In this document: piece by piece, positions 32,415 to 44,297 of the stretch | How the letters are laid out: each line of letters begins with the position of its first letter | Position numbering within the stretch: the stretch's first letter is position 1 | Notes under the pieces: model-generated | The model's database searches: none | Told to the model about the DNA's origin: nothing | What the model saw: only the letters and a program-made list of their open reading frames with translations | Made by a program: the position numbers and the translations under genes | Assembly (NCBI GenBank): GCA_037903475.1 | Contig: JBAJFG010000604.1 | Location: 1,474,001 to 1,538,000 of the forward strand | Origin: Ancylostoma caninum | Lineage: Eukaryota; Nematoda; Chromadorea; Rhabditida; Ancylostomatidae | Length of the DNA: 64,000 nucleotides | Direction: 5' to 3'

Positions 32415-34654
32415 GGAAAAAAAATCCAGTGAGACAGGAAAACTTTGTGAGCGTCTTCAGCTGCATTGAAGCAATTGACAAGTATCGGATGTAACAGGAA
32501 AGAGAAATGTGAACACATGAAGCAAGAAATACCATCTTCAATGACATTCTCGACGAGTAATAGTAACGACCATGAAAAACCAAGTACTGCTGTAATATTT
32601 GACCACTGCTTCAACGTATCTCAGCGCTGCAACAATGAAAGATCACCTACATCCCTATCTGAGCCAACACAGACACGAAGAAATACGACGGCAAACCATA
32701 GCGAAGTAGTAGGTGGCTAGTAGCCAGTCACAGCTTAATCTCGCTCAAGAAAAGTCTAGAATCCGTATTTATTTTCGTATTCTTGAGAGCATTAAGGAAC
32801 GTTATCGCTTCGTTAGACGAATAAGAAGTGTCCCAAAATAATATTCGCACAGCACATTGTTTTTGCTTGTTTTTGTCGAAGTTACTGAAGTTTGAGAAGT
32901 GCAAACATTATTCTGAGACACTCTTTATATTTATGATAGCGTTAAACTAGGTAGGTGAAATGCATCTCAAAGATCTTAGCTCGCGATGAAACCTTTCACA
33001 CAAGTCTTGTACCACTCGTGGAGTGGATGCGAATGATTTACTTAATTATTCATTTATCTACTTTTTCATTGTGTTGGGGAATACGTTCGTACGGTCTTTC
33101 ATGGGCATAGATTTCATGGGAGAAAGCAATACTTTCCATGAACAATGTCGATCACACTGAATGGGTTGAATAGCTCCTTCCTTCTTCTATTTATGATGCC
33201 TGGGACAGGGCAGCTTATTAGCTCCATGTCTAAGAAAAACAGCGGTGTTTGAAGACGACTTAATCTATAACCCGCAGCCATAGGTGGAATACCTCGACAC
33301 AGAGGCTCCGCCCACCTTCACTTTCAGGCCGGACCCAGGGGGACCATCACTTTGGGAAGGGAGGGGGCGGGACGAAGCGCTCTTAAAAACTATAGCACTC
33401 CTTCGATCATTTTTCGTCTCCGTCTCTTCCAAACGTAAAACGAATACAATTGAAAATTTTCATGACGAGGATGGTACGCCTATAACCGTCCCATTTCACG
33501 AACTTTCCGGAAAATCCTGAAAAATGGCCCTAAAGTTCGAGGATAAGGAATTTTAACAAAAATGGGAGCGGAATAGAGGCTTTTTCAGGCAACAAGTTGT
33601 ACATCTACCGAAAGCTGAGGTGGTGGGCTATTGTGCAAGGACCGTATTTTCCAGCCAGGCTGCTTCACCTCAACTCGGCAGGCGCGCAAAATTGGCATAC
33701 CTTGAATTTTTTCCTGACTTCACGAGGATCTAGAGCCTCGGGAGGAGAACGTTTCTTGGGACGTTATAAACTCGATGAGACTACTTAAAGAGGTAAATCT
33801 CAAAAATGCTTCGGACCCGTGCATGCTTCTTCCTAGAGCCGATGGCAGGGTGACAAAAATCAACGTAGCGAAAAGTTCGTTAACTTTGGCAGAAATGGCA
33901 GGGGGATGTCAACCATTTCGGGACTCAAGCTCTGCACTGCCGTAAAGAGCGAACCTTTATAACCGCAGGACCGTTTTTTTTTTCATCCTCTCCTTCTGTC
34001 CATGATGGCCTTCCAACCGAACCCTGCTTTTTCATTTTCTAGTACTTCAGCAGAAAATCGACCCATGCCAGGAACAAACTTCTGAACACATGTTACATAC
34101 CGTTTCACAGCTCATGCAACGGTGCATCGAAATTCTATCCTTTTTACGTTTGCAAGCCTCAAACGAGGTCATGAACATAACATGAAATAAAAGTAAATAA
34201 ATATAAACAAATAGATAAATAAATAAAAACAAATGAATACAACCATTAAATTTACATTTTCTGAAAACTGAGAAGTAAATATTCCACCCCCCCTCCCCGG
34301 TCCTCATGCCCGCGAGAGACAATCTTCACGACAACCTTCACTTTTTCGAAGGCTGTCTCACCAGTATTCCAGCTATGCCCGCAACCGCAACTCTTGGATC
34401 ACAGTTTAAGAAATGAGTAAGGGACTTAACAAATAGCTGGTATATGACTGCACAAGACCTGTAGAGTCAGCATTGGTGGAAATCCCCGCATTCGAGTATC
34501 TTGCTTGTCGTATTGGTGAAATCTGCGCAGAGAAATCGAGGATAGCCTATGTAGACGATCAACTCATGTCGAGCATTTTAGGGCTTTGTAGGAAATACGT
34601 TAGCTAAACTTACATATTTGTAAAAGTCGTCATGAGTGGTGACTTTTCTTACAT
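32415..34654. other. No certain gene; GC-richer patches
   Basis: 33284-33520 is an open plus frame (FTFRPDPGGPSLWEGRGRD) and 33597-33788 another, without splice support. Their GC content and lack of neighbours suggest a dispersed repeat rather than a host exon. Confidence 0.35.
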
Positions 34655-34904
34655 TCAAGACAACCTCAGCGGATAATCACCTCTTTGTTTCACAAACCGG
34701 GCGTCCAGAGCAAAAACCAAATTCAAAGCCGAAATTGCCCTGTCTAGAGCGGGCATACCAGTTCTGTGATGTCCTTTCCGCAGTAGCGATTGCTCTATAG
34801 ACCTCAGTGATATCCCACGCCACTTGAGCCCCATTTGATCCACAACTGGAGCCGAGCGGTAGTCGGTTGCGGGGAGGTTCAATTTTGTCGACTTGAAGGG
34901 TCAC
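34655..34904 (-). other. Double-open minus-strand segment, possible dispersed repeat
   Basis: Two minus frames are open across the same 230 bases: EPPRNRLPLGSSCGSNGAQV / AWDITEVYRAIATAE, and MGLKWRGISLRSIEQSLL. No start or splice context. A multicopy repeat is more likely than a single gene; I cannot test copy number here. Confidence 0.3.
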
Positions 34905-35560
34905 ATCTCATGTGGCAGAAAATAAGGTGAAGCGAGAATGGACAAACGCAGTTGCATCACCGGCAAAGAGCACCCCAAGACCTACAAAACGGGTCATGAT
35001 GGCAAGTCAAGCAAAGTCCAAATCTCTGTGAAAAAAAAATCGAAAGAAAACCGCACGAACTTATTCCCAATATTTACTTCACATATCGTGATGGATTATA
35101 CTGTAACTGTTCATAAAGAGAAGAAATTGAGAAAATAAAAGAACATTATGAAGTTTTTACATTTTGTGTGAATGAGAAAAAAGAGGAAAGTACTCTGGAG
35201 AAATAATAAGGCGAATGGGGTAAATATGCAAATGCATTTACTCATCATTATGTATGTGGTTTTCAAAAAATCTAGCAGCAGCGTTTGTCACTCCACACAC
35301 GTCTACATTTATTTCAATGCTCGTTGAAAGTACAGTGGTGATGGATGATGGAGCACTCAGTGCAAAACCCACTGCTCATCATATGCTTCAGATCTCCATT
35401 TTCTTTTGAATGTGAAATCTTTTCAAAGTTAACTGATGCACTAGTTTCCTGAGAATCCATTAATTACGAGTATTTATGATGTATGTATGACGCTTTGAAT
35501 ACGTTAATACTCAAAGCAATGATGTAGGAGGAAACGTTAATTAAAGAAAAAAAAACCAAC
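34905..35560. other. No gene recognised
   Basis: AT-rich, with A-runs at 35029-35037 and 35547-35555. Confidence 0.5.
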
Positions 35561-36060
35561 CAGGTGAATTCAAAAAGCTTCGCAGATTGTGTGTTTTGTA
35601 TCGCTTCGGATGAAAATCCTTTGTGCAAATTCGACTGGTGGACGCTGTCGATACCATTGACTTAGTGTCGTCGTAATCTATCAAATTGAAGTCTTTCAGA
35701 GTTGAAAGACTTGGGGACGTGTGCAGGGAACAGTCCTCACAGAACGAGCATGACGACTGATTGATCAAACTTTGAGACATCACATCATGGGAAGTGATAG
35801 TGTTACGAGGTGGCTTCCTATCGCATAACCCTTTCAAGTCAGAAAGGCTTCGGTGGGTTACTGCTGGGCTCGCGTTTAAATTCTGGGACTTTTCTGTAGA
35901 AGTTCGACGAAGAGTTGATCGAAATGCCTTTGTTAACACCTCCCTCATCGATCCGCGCGTATTAGAAGTGCGAACGATGATTTTCTCTCCAACTGACCCC
36001 GTGCACACGCGATCCTGACTTTTTGGTGGAGCATTTCGCTCCATACCTGAATTTGATGGC
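35561..36060 (-). CDS. 500-nt exon of a minus-strand gene, Ser/Thr-rich
   Basis: The longest host-like exon here. Acceptor GATTCACAG precedes 36060, donor GTTGGT follows 35561, and 166 codons are open (phase 2 in, phase 1 out). Peptides: GMERNAPPKSQDRVCTG, MREVLTKAFRSTLRRTSTEK, LSDLKGLCDRKPPRNTIT, SCSFCEDCSLHTSPSLSTL, YDDTKSMVSTASTSRICTK and NLRSFLNSPG. It is rich in Ser/Thr and basic RxxS/T sites, as in cytoplasmic loops or tails of signalling proteins, but has no recognisable fold. A candidate upstream exon is 37001-37159; direct joining is not phase-compatible, so another exon would lie between. Confidence 0.6.
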
Positions 36061-37000
36061 CTGTGAATCAATTCACTGTCACAGAAATAAAGATGAATAA
36101 ACGATCACGAAAGCGAAAAGACGCACTTCACATAGAAGCATAAAAGCGCACCACTCCAATGCAACAGAATAGAGAAAAATGTTCACGTTTTCAAATCTAG
36201 AAGGAGAATAGCTGCGATGAGCACACTTGTAAATCAACAATACAATTGCCCATATGAGTGAAATGAGAAATGCATTATGAACAGAGAAGACAGAAACAAG
36301 TACCAGTTCAAAACAAAGCAGAATGCTTTGCTAGGGGGTGGAGTAGTTTACACAACACTTTCTACAGTTATGGCTTCTGAAAAAGTTTTGAGAACATTCT
36401 TTATGAGGCCGAAAACGCGGAGATAGCAAAGACGCAGGAAATCAGCACGACATCACGACGTTTATAGTGCTTCTCTTCATCGGAGTAAGAATAGAGTGGC
36501 AATACGGTGTGGAAAGAGAAAGCAATTCGCGTGAATTCCCTACGACAACAAAGTAGGAAGTCAAAGATGATGCTTAAGATCAGCATGATCCGCTTAAAGC
36601 TGCATAATAAATACAAAAAACCTCCATCGGTGTAGCCTTCTTCCCAATGATATTCTCAAACAATTTCAGAGAAGGTGAGATTTTCGAAAAGAAATCATTG
36701 GCTTCTATAACTAACTAAACAAAATGCAACCTGGGTATTCTTTTTTTAATTCCTTTCATAGCGGACAGAATCCACAAATCTGTAGAATAGAGACGACGAA
36801 GCGTAATGAAAGGCAAGATTCGAAGAATAGATTACAGGGAAAACTTATGTATTTATGTAGAAACAACAGTGGTGACAATTGCGATCAAAACGTTTCGCTA
36901 ACAAGGGATTAGCCAGTTCGGAAATTCTCAAAGAGTCTCACAAAATATTAACGAGGAGCTTCACCACCCCATAGTTTCACAAAGAAAAAAGAGCGCGCAC

Positions 37001-37159
37001 CAGCTGCAAACTTCGCACATTACGAAGGTCACACACGTGTACATACGACGCTTTGTGAAAATCTTCCGATGATGGTCTCACACCTGCCAACCAAAAACGA
37101 GAGGAAGATGAAATTTGAGAAGAATCTTTGGTACCAAAACGCTGAGAAATGACGAAATT
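37001..37159 (-). CDS. Candidate 53-codon exon, minus strand
   Basis: Acceptor TATGTTTTCAG and donor GTGCGC bracket 159 nt open in phase 0: NFVISQRFGTKDSSQISSSS, RPSSEDFHKASYVHVCDL, RNVRSLQL. Alternatively a second acceptor (TTGGCAG) starts the exon at 37082. Possibly the same gene as 35561-36060. Confidence 0.45.
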
Positions 37160-38354
37160 CTGAAAACATAAGCCGAAAAAAATGAGCGGAGGTCGCAGAT
37201 GCGAATTGCAACATATATGACGTTTAAATGAAAGGTTAACGGAAAAAGACCAGTGCAGTGTACATCTCGACGAAATCCATTGCAGAGGAAGTGAATTTGC
37301 GAGAAGTGCCGACAAATTTTAAAAGCTGAAAATACTAAAGTTCATGTCCTGATCATCTAATAGTCATCCGCTCCCACACGACAACTACGTATACAGATTG
37401 TAATGCGACGAACTTGATTGAAAATCATGGCGCAATTCAGAAAATTTTATGAATGAAAGTTGTCCCAACCATGCGGCTCCCAAACGTTTTCAAAATCAGC
37501 CTTATGAAAAACATGCATTATATCGAGATAGTTTAGTAGTTTTCTAATAGTTTCTACTTAGTTGGCATTGATCCTTGTACTTTTCTTCAGCCCCATTACA
37601 TTCGTGTTCTAAAGCTAACTAACCGATGCTGACAGCAATACAATGTAATTTTACCCACATTATCGGAGATGTCTCAGAAGAATGAGAAGAGCAGGTCTTG
37701 AGAGTTTGATTAAAGCCAATGTACTCGATTCAAGTTGTTCTCAAAGTAGGCCACATTATACTTTTTCAGTCCAAGGTCCAAGAAGTTGCGCAGCTGCTCT
37801 TTTTAGTTTCGAGAATGAAGACACTGGTTCTCGATTCTCGAACGGACCCTCTTGAAACAGAAAGCAACTGTATTAGTTTCTCGAAACATCAAATGAAGTA
37901 CATAAAGCATGCAAAAGCAACTAAAAGTAGAAAATGGGACGATTAATAGCAAGGCTAAAATTGAGGTCTTTGTCCCAGTAGTACTGGGGAAAACAACTGA
38001 GGTTGACATCGAATGAAAACCTACTCCACAATATGACGAAAATAAAAATATATGCAAAAGTTTGCCGTATTATCCGAAGGAGTGAACGCATACATAAAAT
38101 ACTGACAACTGAGCATTTAGCTGTCGAAAAAGTTCCCGCCGTTTTTCAATTTTCTTGGTTCTTTTTTTTTCACCACTTCCACTTTCAGACTTCCTTGCTT
38201 TCCTACCAATTTTTACGCTTTATCTGCTAAGCAATAGTGTTCTCAATATTTCCCGACTAATTTTTCACCACTTTGATTCGAGTACTACTTGAATTTTTAC
38301 ACAACAAAGGAGGAATCCATGCGACAAATTGTGATTGATGAAGCTCGAGGTATG
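37160..38354. other. No gene recognised
   Basis: No exon or repeat with convincing boundaries on either strand. Confidence 0.4.
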
Positions 38355-38356
38355 TA

Positions 38357-39219
38357 CAGTCGCGGTCGAAAAGATATGATCAGTGGCACTGCCGAAGGCC
38401 GGCACTTTTCATTATAACGTAACTTGGGATTGAGCATTTCTGCCGAAATTTTAGGATATGATGAGGATCGAAGTACTCTTTCTTTGCGCTGCGTAGCATC
38501 GAAGCAGACTGCTTTCAAACAGAACTCTCGCGTTCCAAGTACAAATTCATCATTTTCATCAGCACGATGGTAGCCTCATCTGTGTCGCTTCATTTTGATT
38601 CGCAGAGGAGTTATTCTAAATTGTATCTCGAGTGACTACTTTGCTGTAATAGTCATGTTCTGTAGTTATTCCCTTCACATGAAGAAGTGAGGTTACCAAA
38701 AAGTCCAAAAAAGTGAGAGAAACAAGTTCTCAATAATCTCGAGCAAAAAACAACCGTTCCGACGGAGAATATTCCTATGATATGCACTACTAACAACTAT
38801 TCGGACATTGGAACATGAACTGTAACGCAGCCAATATTCTTCAAATACATTAAAACGGATTTTTTGTTAAATTCCATCAGTTATTTCGGTCCACGCCTTT
38901 GAGCAGCAAAGGGAAGTGCAGCAATGGCACTTGATGGGAAAAATAGTTATTTGTATGCCTAATCTGTATCAACTCTTCATTTTTCTCGGAAGGTGATAGT
39001 GAAGATTCAGTACGAAATCAGAGAAGGCCGAGGAAATTGATGTTTAGGCTCAATAATGCCATTAAAATTGAGTTCCTGTCCAGATAAGCTGCTGCTAGGA
39101 AGCACCCATAGAGCTTGAACACATACCCAGTTTTCATTTGTAAAGCTCAATATGGAAGTGAGTTATAGCAAAAAATCCTCTTCTCAAAATGGGGCTTCAT
39201 ATCTTTTTGGCCGCGACTG
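38357..39219. mobile_element. Tc1-like non-autonomous element
   Basis: Left end CAGTCGCGGTCGAAAAGATA; the complement of the right end reads CAGTCGCGGCCAAAAAGATA. TA flanks both (38355-38356, 39220-39221). The CAGT...GGCCAAAAAGATA terminus is the Tc1-family style. 863 bp, too short and too disrupted for a transposase. The minus-strand frame at 38297-38518 crosses its boundary and is not a gene. Confidence 0.8.
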
Positions 39220-39221
39220 TA

Positions 39222-41023
39222 CTTGCATTGTCAGGGGATCCGATATCTTATAACTACCTAGCATTGGTTCCCCAAGTTCAATCACGACAATACCAACCAC
39301 GATCGCAATCTCCGGTTTTCCAGAAGTTGTCCCAGTGAAACTGTGCTGCACATTGAAATGTTAAAAAGCAAATGACGGAAGAGAAGAATCTCTACATGGT
39401 TAAGCTGCACCACACTTTACACTCTATAGACGTTGTATAAATGGAATGCCATCTTTTCGCTCACTCTGAAATAATAAAAAATTCAGAAATGAGTCTTTTG
39501 TCGCCGGGGATTCTTTTCAAAATGCTTGAAATTCGGGTGAAATTAGGTTGCTCAAAAACGGCTATGAAACTACTGTTTAGAAATGGAAGCGTTTTCAAAT
39601 GGATATGCACAGTTAGTGGAATATCAAGAGGTGAACAAAACGAAGAAATATGGAAAAATGGGAACATTTTCGACAATCTAGCACAGTGCATACACGTAAG
39701 CAAAGCTTGAACCGAGCGGTCAATGCTTCGATCACATGTGTCTGTACAAGTATAATTCTTCTATAAGAGTAGGAAAAGCTGTCTTCCATCTAACACTTTG
39801 TATGATTTTCCAGTGTAATCACTAATGTTGATCTCATTAATGTCCGTAAACGTACATGGAGTGTCATGCGAAGACCTGCTTCCGATCGTCACTGGTGTCA
39901 TACCCAAGGAATGAACTCGATAATAACCCACATTGGCAATGAGTGGCTCTCTTCAACTCACTTAAGCAAAGCAAGACTATCATAATTTTGAGTGTAACAT
40001 GACGAAAAACAAGCAGTCAGCAGATGTCATGTCAGCAAATCGGCAATGCTACTGAGGGGGACAAACCTTATAAGGAAATCTAACAGTACTTCCATTTAGC
40101 ATCTACACATGAAAATTCCTTTGCTCGTAGAACTAGTATGGAGTGCGCTGACGTAAATATTGAAGCGAGAAACAAGAGTATGCGAAGACTAATCGCTCCT
40201 GCTGCAATGACACTAGAGAAACTATTGAAACTCACAATAAAGCAGTTAAATCTCATGTACGTATGTACATAACAAATACTTCATACCACTCATCACGATT
40301 CGGACTTGAAGCTACAGCTGATCATTGGTTAAGGAGCTCGGAGAACCATATTCTATCAGATCGACAGCTTTGCTCTTTTTTTTTACCGAGTGGCCATTAC
40401 GCAATAAAGAAGATGACGAGTTGGGATATAGTGTGAATTCCCGCGCACAGCTGTGCGGAGTAAACAAGTAGCTTCAAACAAAAACATCTTTGGAACCAGA
40501 ATGTTATGACAGAGAAGGTTCATCTGTTACGCTTTCTTATCATTGAACCTCCATACATTCTAAACTGTACAGATTGTGTCAATGTTTTTGTTTTAAACTA
40601 CGCGACGTACAATGAAGATTTTCTATTGAAAACGTCAGCAACTTTCTGTATAAAATGGCGATCTATTATTATCCGCATTTTAACTTTTGATTTGATTGAC
40701 CATTTAAGTTGACAATGAAATATTAAGTTACTGATATTTAGATAATGTCAGTATTAACACATGATTTTAATAACTCATTACATGCAGATTGGACGCTATA
40801 TAGTGGACCGCAAAGATGTCCACATACATAGTTGATCGAAAATGGCTATCAAAAAGAAGAAAAGACATGTCTGTCATGTCTGAACTCTCTCGCTGACCCA
40901 AAACCAGTCAAGCACAAGTCGTTTCTGTTTCTACAGTTTTAGAAGTGGAGCGTTACAGGACTGATACTTCAACTAATCGAATTGCTCTTCGCATGAACAG
41001 GGTGACACTAGAGTATTCATATC
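39222..41023. other. No gene recognised
   Basis: 39441-39710 is open for 89 codons on plus and 80 on minus over the same bases, with no splice or start support. The rest is AT-rich. Confidence 0.4.
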
Positions 41024-41350
41024 TATTAGGTTGGGTTGCTGCGAAATTAATCATCGAAATGGACCCTCCAGTTCAGAATGTTGTAACTCGGCTCAAACAT
41101 CACCTTTTTCACCATTCTAGCAACCTAATACTCTTGACTCAGTTCTGTGCGGAATTCACAAATTCACATACCAGTTGAGGTTGCGATACCAGATAGGTCC
41201 AACGGTTCTCGACAAGGCATCCACGTTGGTTGCTTCTTTCCCGTTCCGGAAATCCCATATTGGCCTTCCGAAACCTGGAGCCAAGATCAAAGCCCTCGAA
41301 GTATACTTGAACCGTATCTATCAGAATCATAATTCGAGTCGAATCTAACT

Positions 41351-42524
41351 TTGCAAGAGTTTAGAGGGTTGAGGAAGCTGAAGGATGCAATGAAGACTGT
41401 GGGTGACAAAGATGGTGCATTTGTCGTCATACCACAAACCCTTGCTAAGACCTTAACGACTACGGCGATCGCTGACGACAGTGTCTACGAACCCAGTTCG
41501 AACAGCTGTTTCACAAGATCATGTCAACTGCTAAGAGACGTAGTCAAATCTGTCCTCCGTGGCAAGTTCGATGTTATACAACGTCGCGTTTATGACAACT
41601 CACCCTGAAGTTCCGATGTATTACTCGCTCATCAAAACCCATAAACTTGAGCCGAACGTTGACTTCACACATGTGAATATATCTGGAGTGAAGACGCCAC
41701 CACTAATCTCATCTTGCGCCGACCGACAGAATAAGTTGGCTGCTAGTGGAGATCCTTATTCGGTTTCTCTACCGAGGACATCGAAGCTTTTTTGACGGCA
41801 ACACTTTAGTGTAACATATTTTGCTTTAATAACAAAATCTATGCGCAGAAACGAAGGCTGGCTATGGGGATCCGCATCGCCCCACTATTGGCCATTGGGT
41901 ACCTCGATCACGTCGAAAGGGCATCGCTAACAGCTGGAATATTCTTTTATAAACGTTGCATCGACGACGTTTTTATAGTTGGAACAATACCTTCAGAGTT
42001 AGCTGCCACACTCTCGAAATTGAATTCTAAAGACGTTCACATAAAGTTCAGTTCGAAGAACACGACAGAAATGGCTTCTTACCATTTCCGAACACTAGAG
42101 TTTGGATTCATGAGGAAAGAAAGAAATACGCTGGTACAAGAAGAGTTCATCTAAGAACATAATTTTACATTCCCGGAGTGCTCATCCACTTCACATGAAA
42201 GTGAATGTAGTGCGGAACTTGAACATGACCAGCAAACGAATTTGCATAGAAGACTCAAAAAGTGATGAACAAATACAACGCATCCTATTTGAGAACGGCT
42301 ACACCACAGGGGATGCGAGTTCATGGAGACCATACTCGACTCCTGACGGCATTGCATTGGTTCTGCCATACGTGAACGATAATTCCTCCAGACGGATCAA
42401 TCTCATCGTTCGGAAATGTGGCCTACCTTTGCGCCTTGTACTACTACCACCGCCAACACTCAAACAGATGCTAACATCGTCGCTCCTTTACGAAACGGAA
42501 TGTGACTAGCGATCGCGTCGGTAG
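41351..42524 (+). pseudogene. Penelope-type reverse transcriptase, frameshifted
   Basis: Pieces in order: LRKLKDAMKTVGDKDGAFVV (41351-41608); MYYSLIKTHKLEP and ISGVKTPPLISSCADRQNKL (41610-41795, the conserved PKTHK region); MGIRIAPLLAIGYLDHVERA and FFYKRCIDDVF (41864-42154), where the active site normally reads YxDD and the preceding Tyr is Cys; then a linker region ending LPLRLVLLPPPTLKQML (42195-42509). The palm catalytic DD is retained, but a block between 41795 and 41864 is missing and the frames differ, so it is non-functional. Confidence 0.8.
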
Positions 42525-42872
42525 AGCCGTAATAAAAAAATCTGTCACTTACGCGGTACCGTTTACCTCATCACATGCACTGGATGTGGCCAGCGATACG
42601 TGGGAGAATTAGAAAGGGCACTGAAGGAAAGATTAAATGAGCATCGACGAGCACTTGTGCACCCACAATCATACCCCAGCAATGGTTTCTCAAAGCATCG
42701 CACGGTGATGCATGCGAGAGTGTCCACTCCAGATTTTGAGGTTGAAGTGTTGCATCGCCACCTCGGAAAACCTCTAGAAAGGAAGATCTTGGAGGCGAAA
42801 GAAATAAGGCGGTGGAAACCGGAGATCAACAACAAGGAGGAGCTTGTGGAGGCTTTAAGACTTAATGCTTGA
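42525..42872 (+). pseudogene. GIY-YIG endonuclease domain of the Penelope-like element
   Basis: The frame is open from 42525 to TGA (42870-42872) and carries VYLITCTGCGQRYVGE, the GIY-YIG signature with the CxxC zinc-like pair typical of Penelope elements. It continues RLNEHRRAL (catalytic Arg/His region) and ends LERKILEAKEIRRWKPEINN (metal-binding Glu region). The domain looks largely intact but is cut off from its reverse transcriptase by a stop at 42522-42524 and frameshifts. Confidence 0.85.
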
Positions 42873-43051
42873 TCGATTGTGGGAAAGCAAGAGGAACAGT
42901 GATAATTCGAGGAAGGACCGATTACAGTATCATGACCCTTAAATACCCACGTGGTCCGGGGCGAATTCACTAATCCCCTTTGCCGGCCAGCTCGGTGGGT
43001 AAAAAATAGCCACCCTATTGCCATATTGTAATGCATATATTGTATGATTTT

Positions 43052-43104
43052 GTTGAGATCTGAAAAAGGCGCTAAGCGCCGAAAACTCATCAATAAAATC
43101 TTGG
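43052..43104 (+). ncRNA. Hammerhead-ribozyme-like motif, degenerate
   Basis: CTGAAAA (43060-43066) is followed by a perfect GGCGC/GCGCC stem (43068-43072 with 43076-43080) and GAAA (43081-43084). This resembles the CUGANGA, stem II, GAAA core known from Penelope element repeats. Flanking GAGAT and ATCTT can pair as stem I. The essential G of CUGANGA is A and stem III is not obvious, so cleavage is unlikely. Confidence 0.35.
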
Positions 43105-44297
43105 ACGAAGTTCTCAACCTGTGCTGAAAACAGAGTCGATATCGAATGAGATTTCGGGACAGCAGCATGTTCTAGCAACCGTTCAATTTGGTCATCTTTC
43201 CCGACAATCCAGCGAGAATTGCACTCTCCAACTACAAAAAGTGAAATTACAAGAATTTGCTAACTTGAGGCAGTTCCAGCATGCTTCACATCAGCAATCT
43301 GCTGCTGTCGCAGGATTGTACCCGGAGCTCGGAAGAATGATGTGCAGTAGGGTAATCGGATCGTTTTTGCCGGATGAGTTTTGGAAGGTGAGGCTCAGCG
43401 ACGCTGGAGAAGGGGAAAACCAGCTTTTGTTCACAACTGCCGACCACATCGATAGCAGATTTGCGGAAATCAACTTGAAGTTGCAATGCTAGGTCTCTGC
43501 TCCCAATTTTAGCTATGTTGGAGGAGGCTGCAGTCAATCATACGTCCAAAGCACCATCAAAATCCCTAGTGCGAGGATCTGGTTTAGGAAAACTTAGAGA
43601 TGGGAGGTGTCCAATATAAATTCACGCTTGTTTTTATCGTACGAGAATCTCCATCTATAGCTAATGCACGATCTACAAATGGGTAGTTTTTGGGGCGAAA
43701 AATTAGGAAAAGTTAGGAAAAATGTCATGGAGGCTGAGACGCTGCGCATCTGTTAGATCGTGGGATGTGCACTTCCGCACCTTTCTTGTCAGGGTGATTC
43801 AAGTCAAATGTTTTGAAACAGGGGTACCGTGAGGATCATTCCAGCCCTCAACGTAAAGTCATTAGGCCTGGTTTAGTTTCCACGACAGTCCTCAATGCTT
43901 GATCGCCAGGGAACAACGTGCGGTCACGACAATGGTTCCCTTGGCAATCAAAGTCGACAGAAGAAAAATTCGCGATCCAATAGCCTACTGTCCATTTAGA
44001 AGGCGATTCTAAGCCAAAACAAACGCAAGAATACCGCATAACTCCGACAAAGACTGATAGAGTTTGAAGTCATCAAGCACAATCAGCCCAAAATCGCCTC
44101 AGCTCATCATTTGTTGCCGACATCATAAAAATCCTCAGGAAAGAGCTAGCCAGAATATTCAAGAAGCGTTCCAAAGAGGAAGAAAAGCCTTACTAAAGAA
44201 TTTCATAAATTGGGCTGAACTTGCTCAAATTGGGCAGAAGAGAAAAGTTTAGTTGAGCATACTCCGGAAAGGCAATTAATTTCGCAACAACCTGATA

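Larger units (their letters stand above)
41130..43130 (+). mobile_element. Penelope-like retroelement, inactivated
   Basis: It combines a telomerase/Penelope-type reverse transcriptase with a C-terminal GIY-YIG nuclease, the defining layout of Penelope-like elements. Both lie on the plus strand in the right order and spacing, across at least four frames. A hammerhead-like motif lies near the 3' end at 43052-43104. It sits inside a mariner copy, so it inserted later. Exact ends were not resolved. Confidence 0.8.
41026..44295. mobile_element. Non-autonomous mariner, TTAGGTTGGTGC family, copy 2, interrupted
   Basis: Left end TTAGGTTGGGTTGCTGCGAA and the complement of the right end TCAGGTTGTTGCGAAATTAA, flanked by TA. 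Interior blocks at 43289-43310 and 43570-43595 match copy 1 at 23475-24624. Removing the Penelope-like insertion (about 2.0 kb) leaves roughly 1.2 kb, the size of copy 1. Several terminal mismatches indicate an old copy. Confidence 0.75.

Noticed and set aside
36401..36616. Possible receptor membrane segment on the minus strand (KRRDVVLISCVFAISAF)
   Set aside because: The frame ends in a stop without a donor and its phase does not fit the flanking exons, so it is not called.
39441..39710. 89-codon plus-strand open frame
   Set aside because: The opposite strand is equally open, and there is no start context, splice signals or repeat support.
42563..43168. 201-codon open frame on the minus strand
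   Set aside because: It is antisense to the Penelope-like GIY-YIG domain, whose plus-strand motifs explain the sequence.
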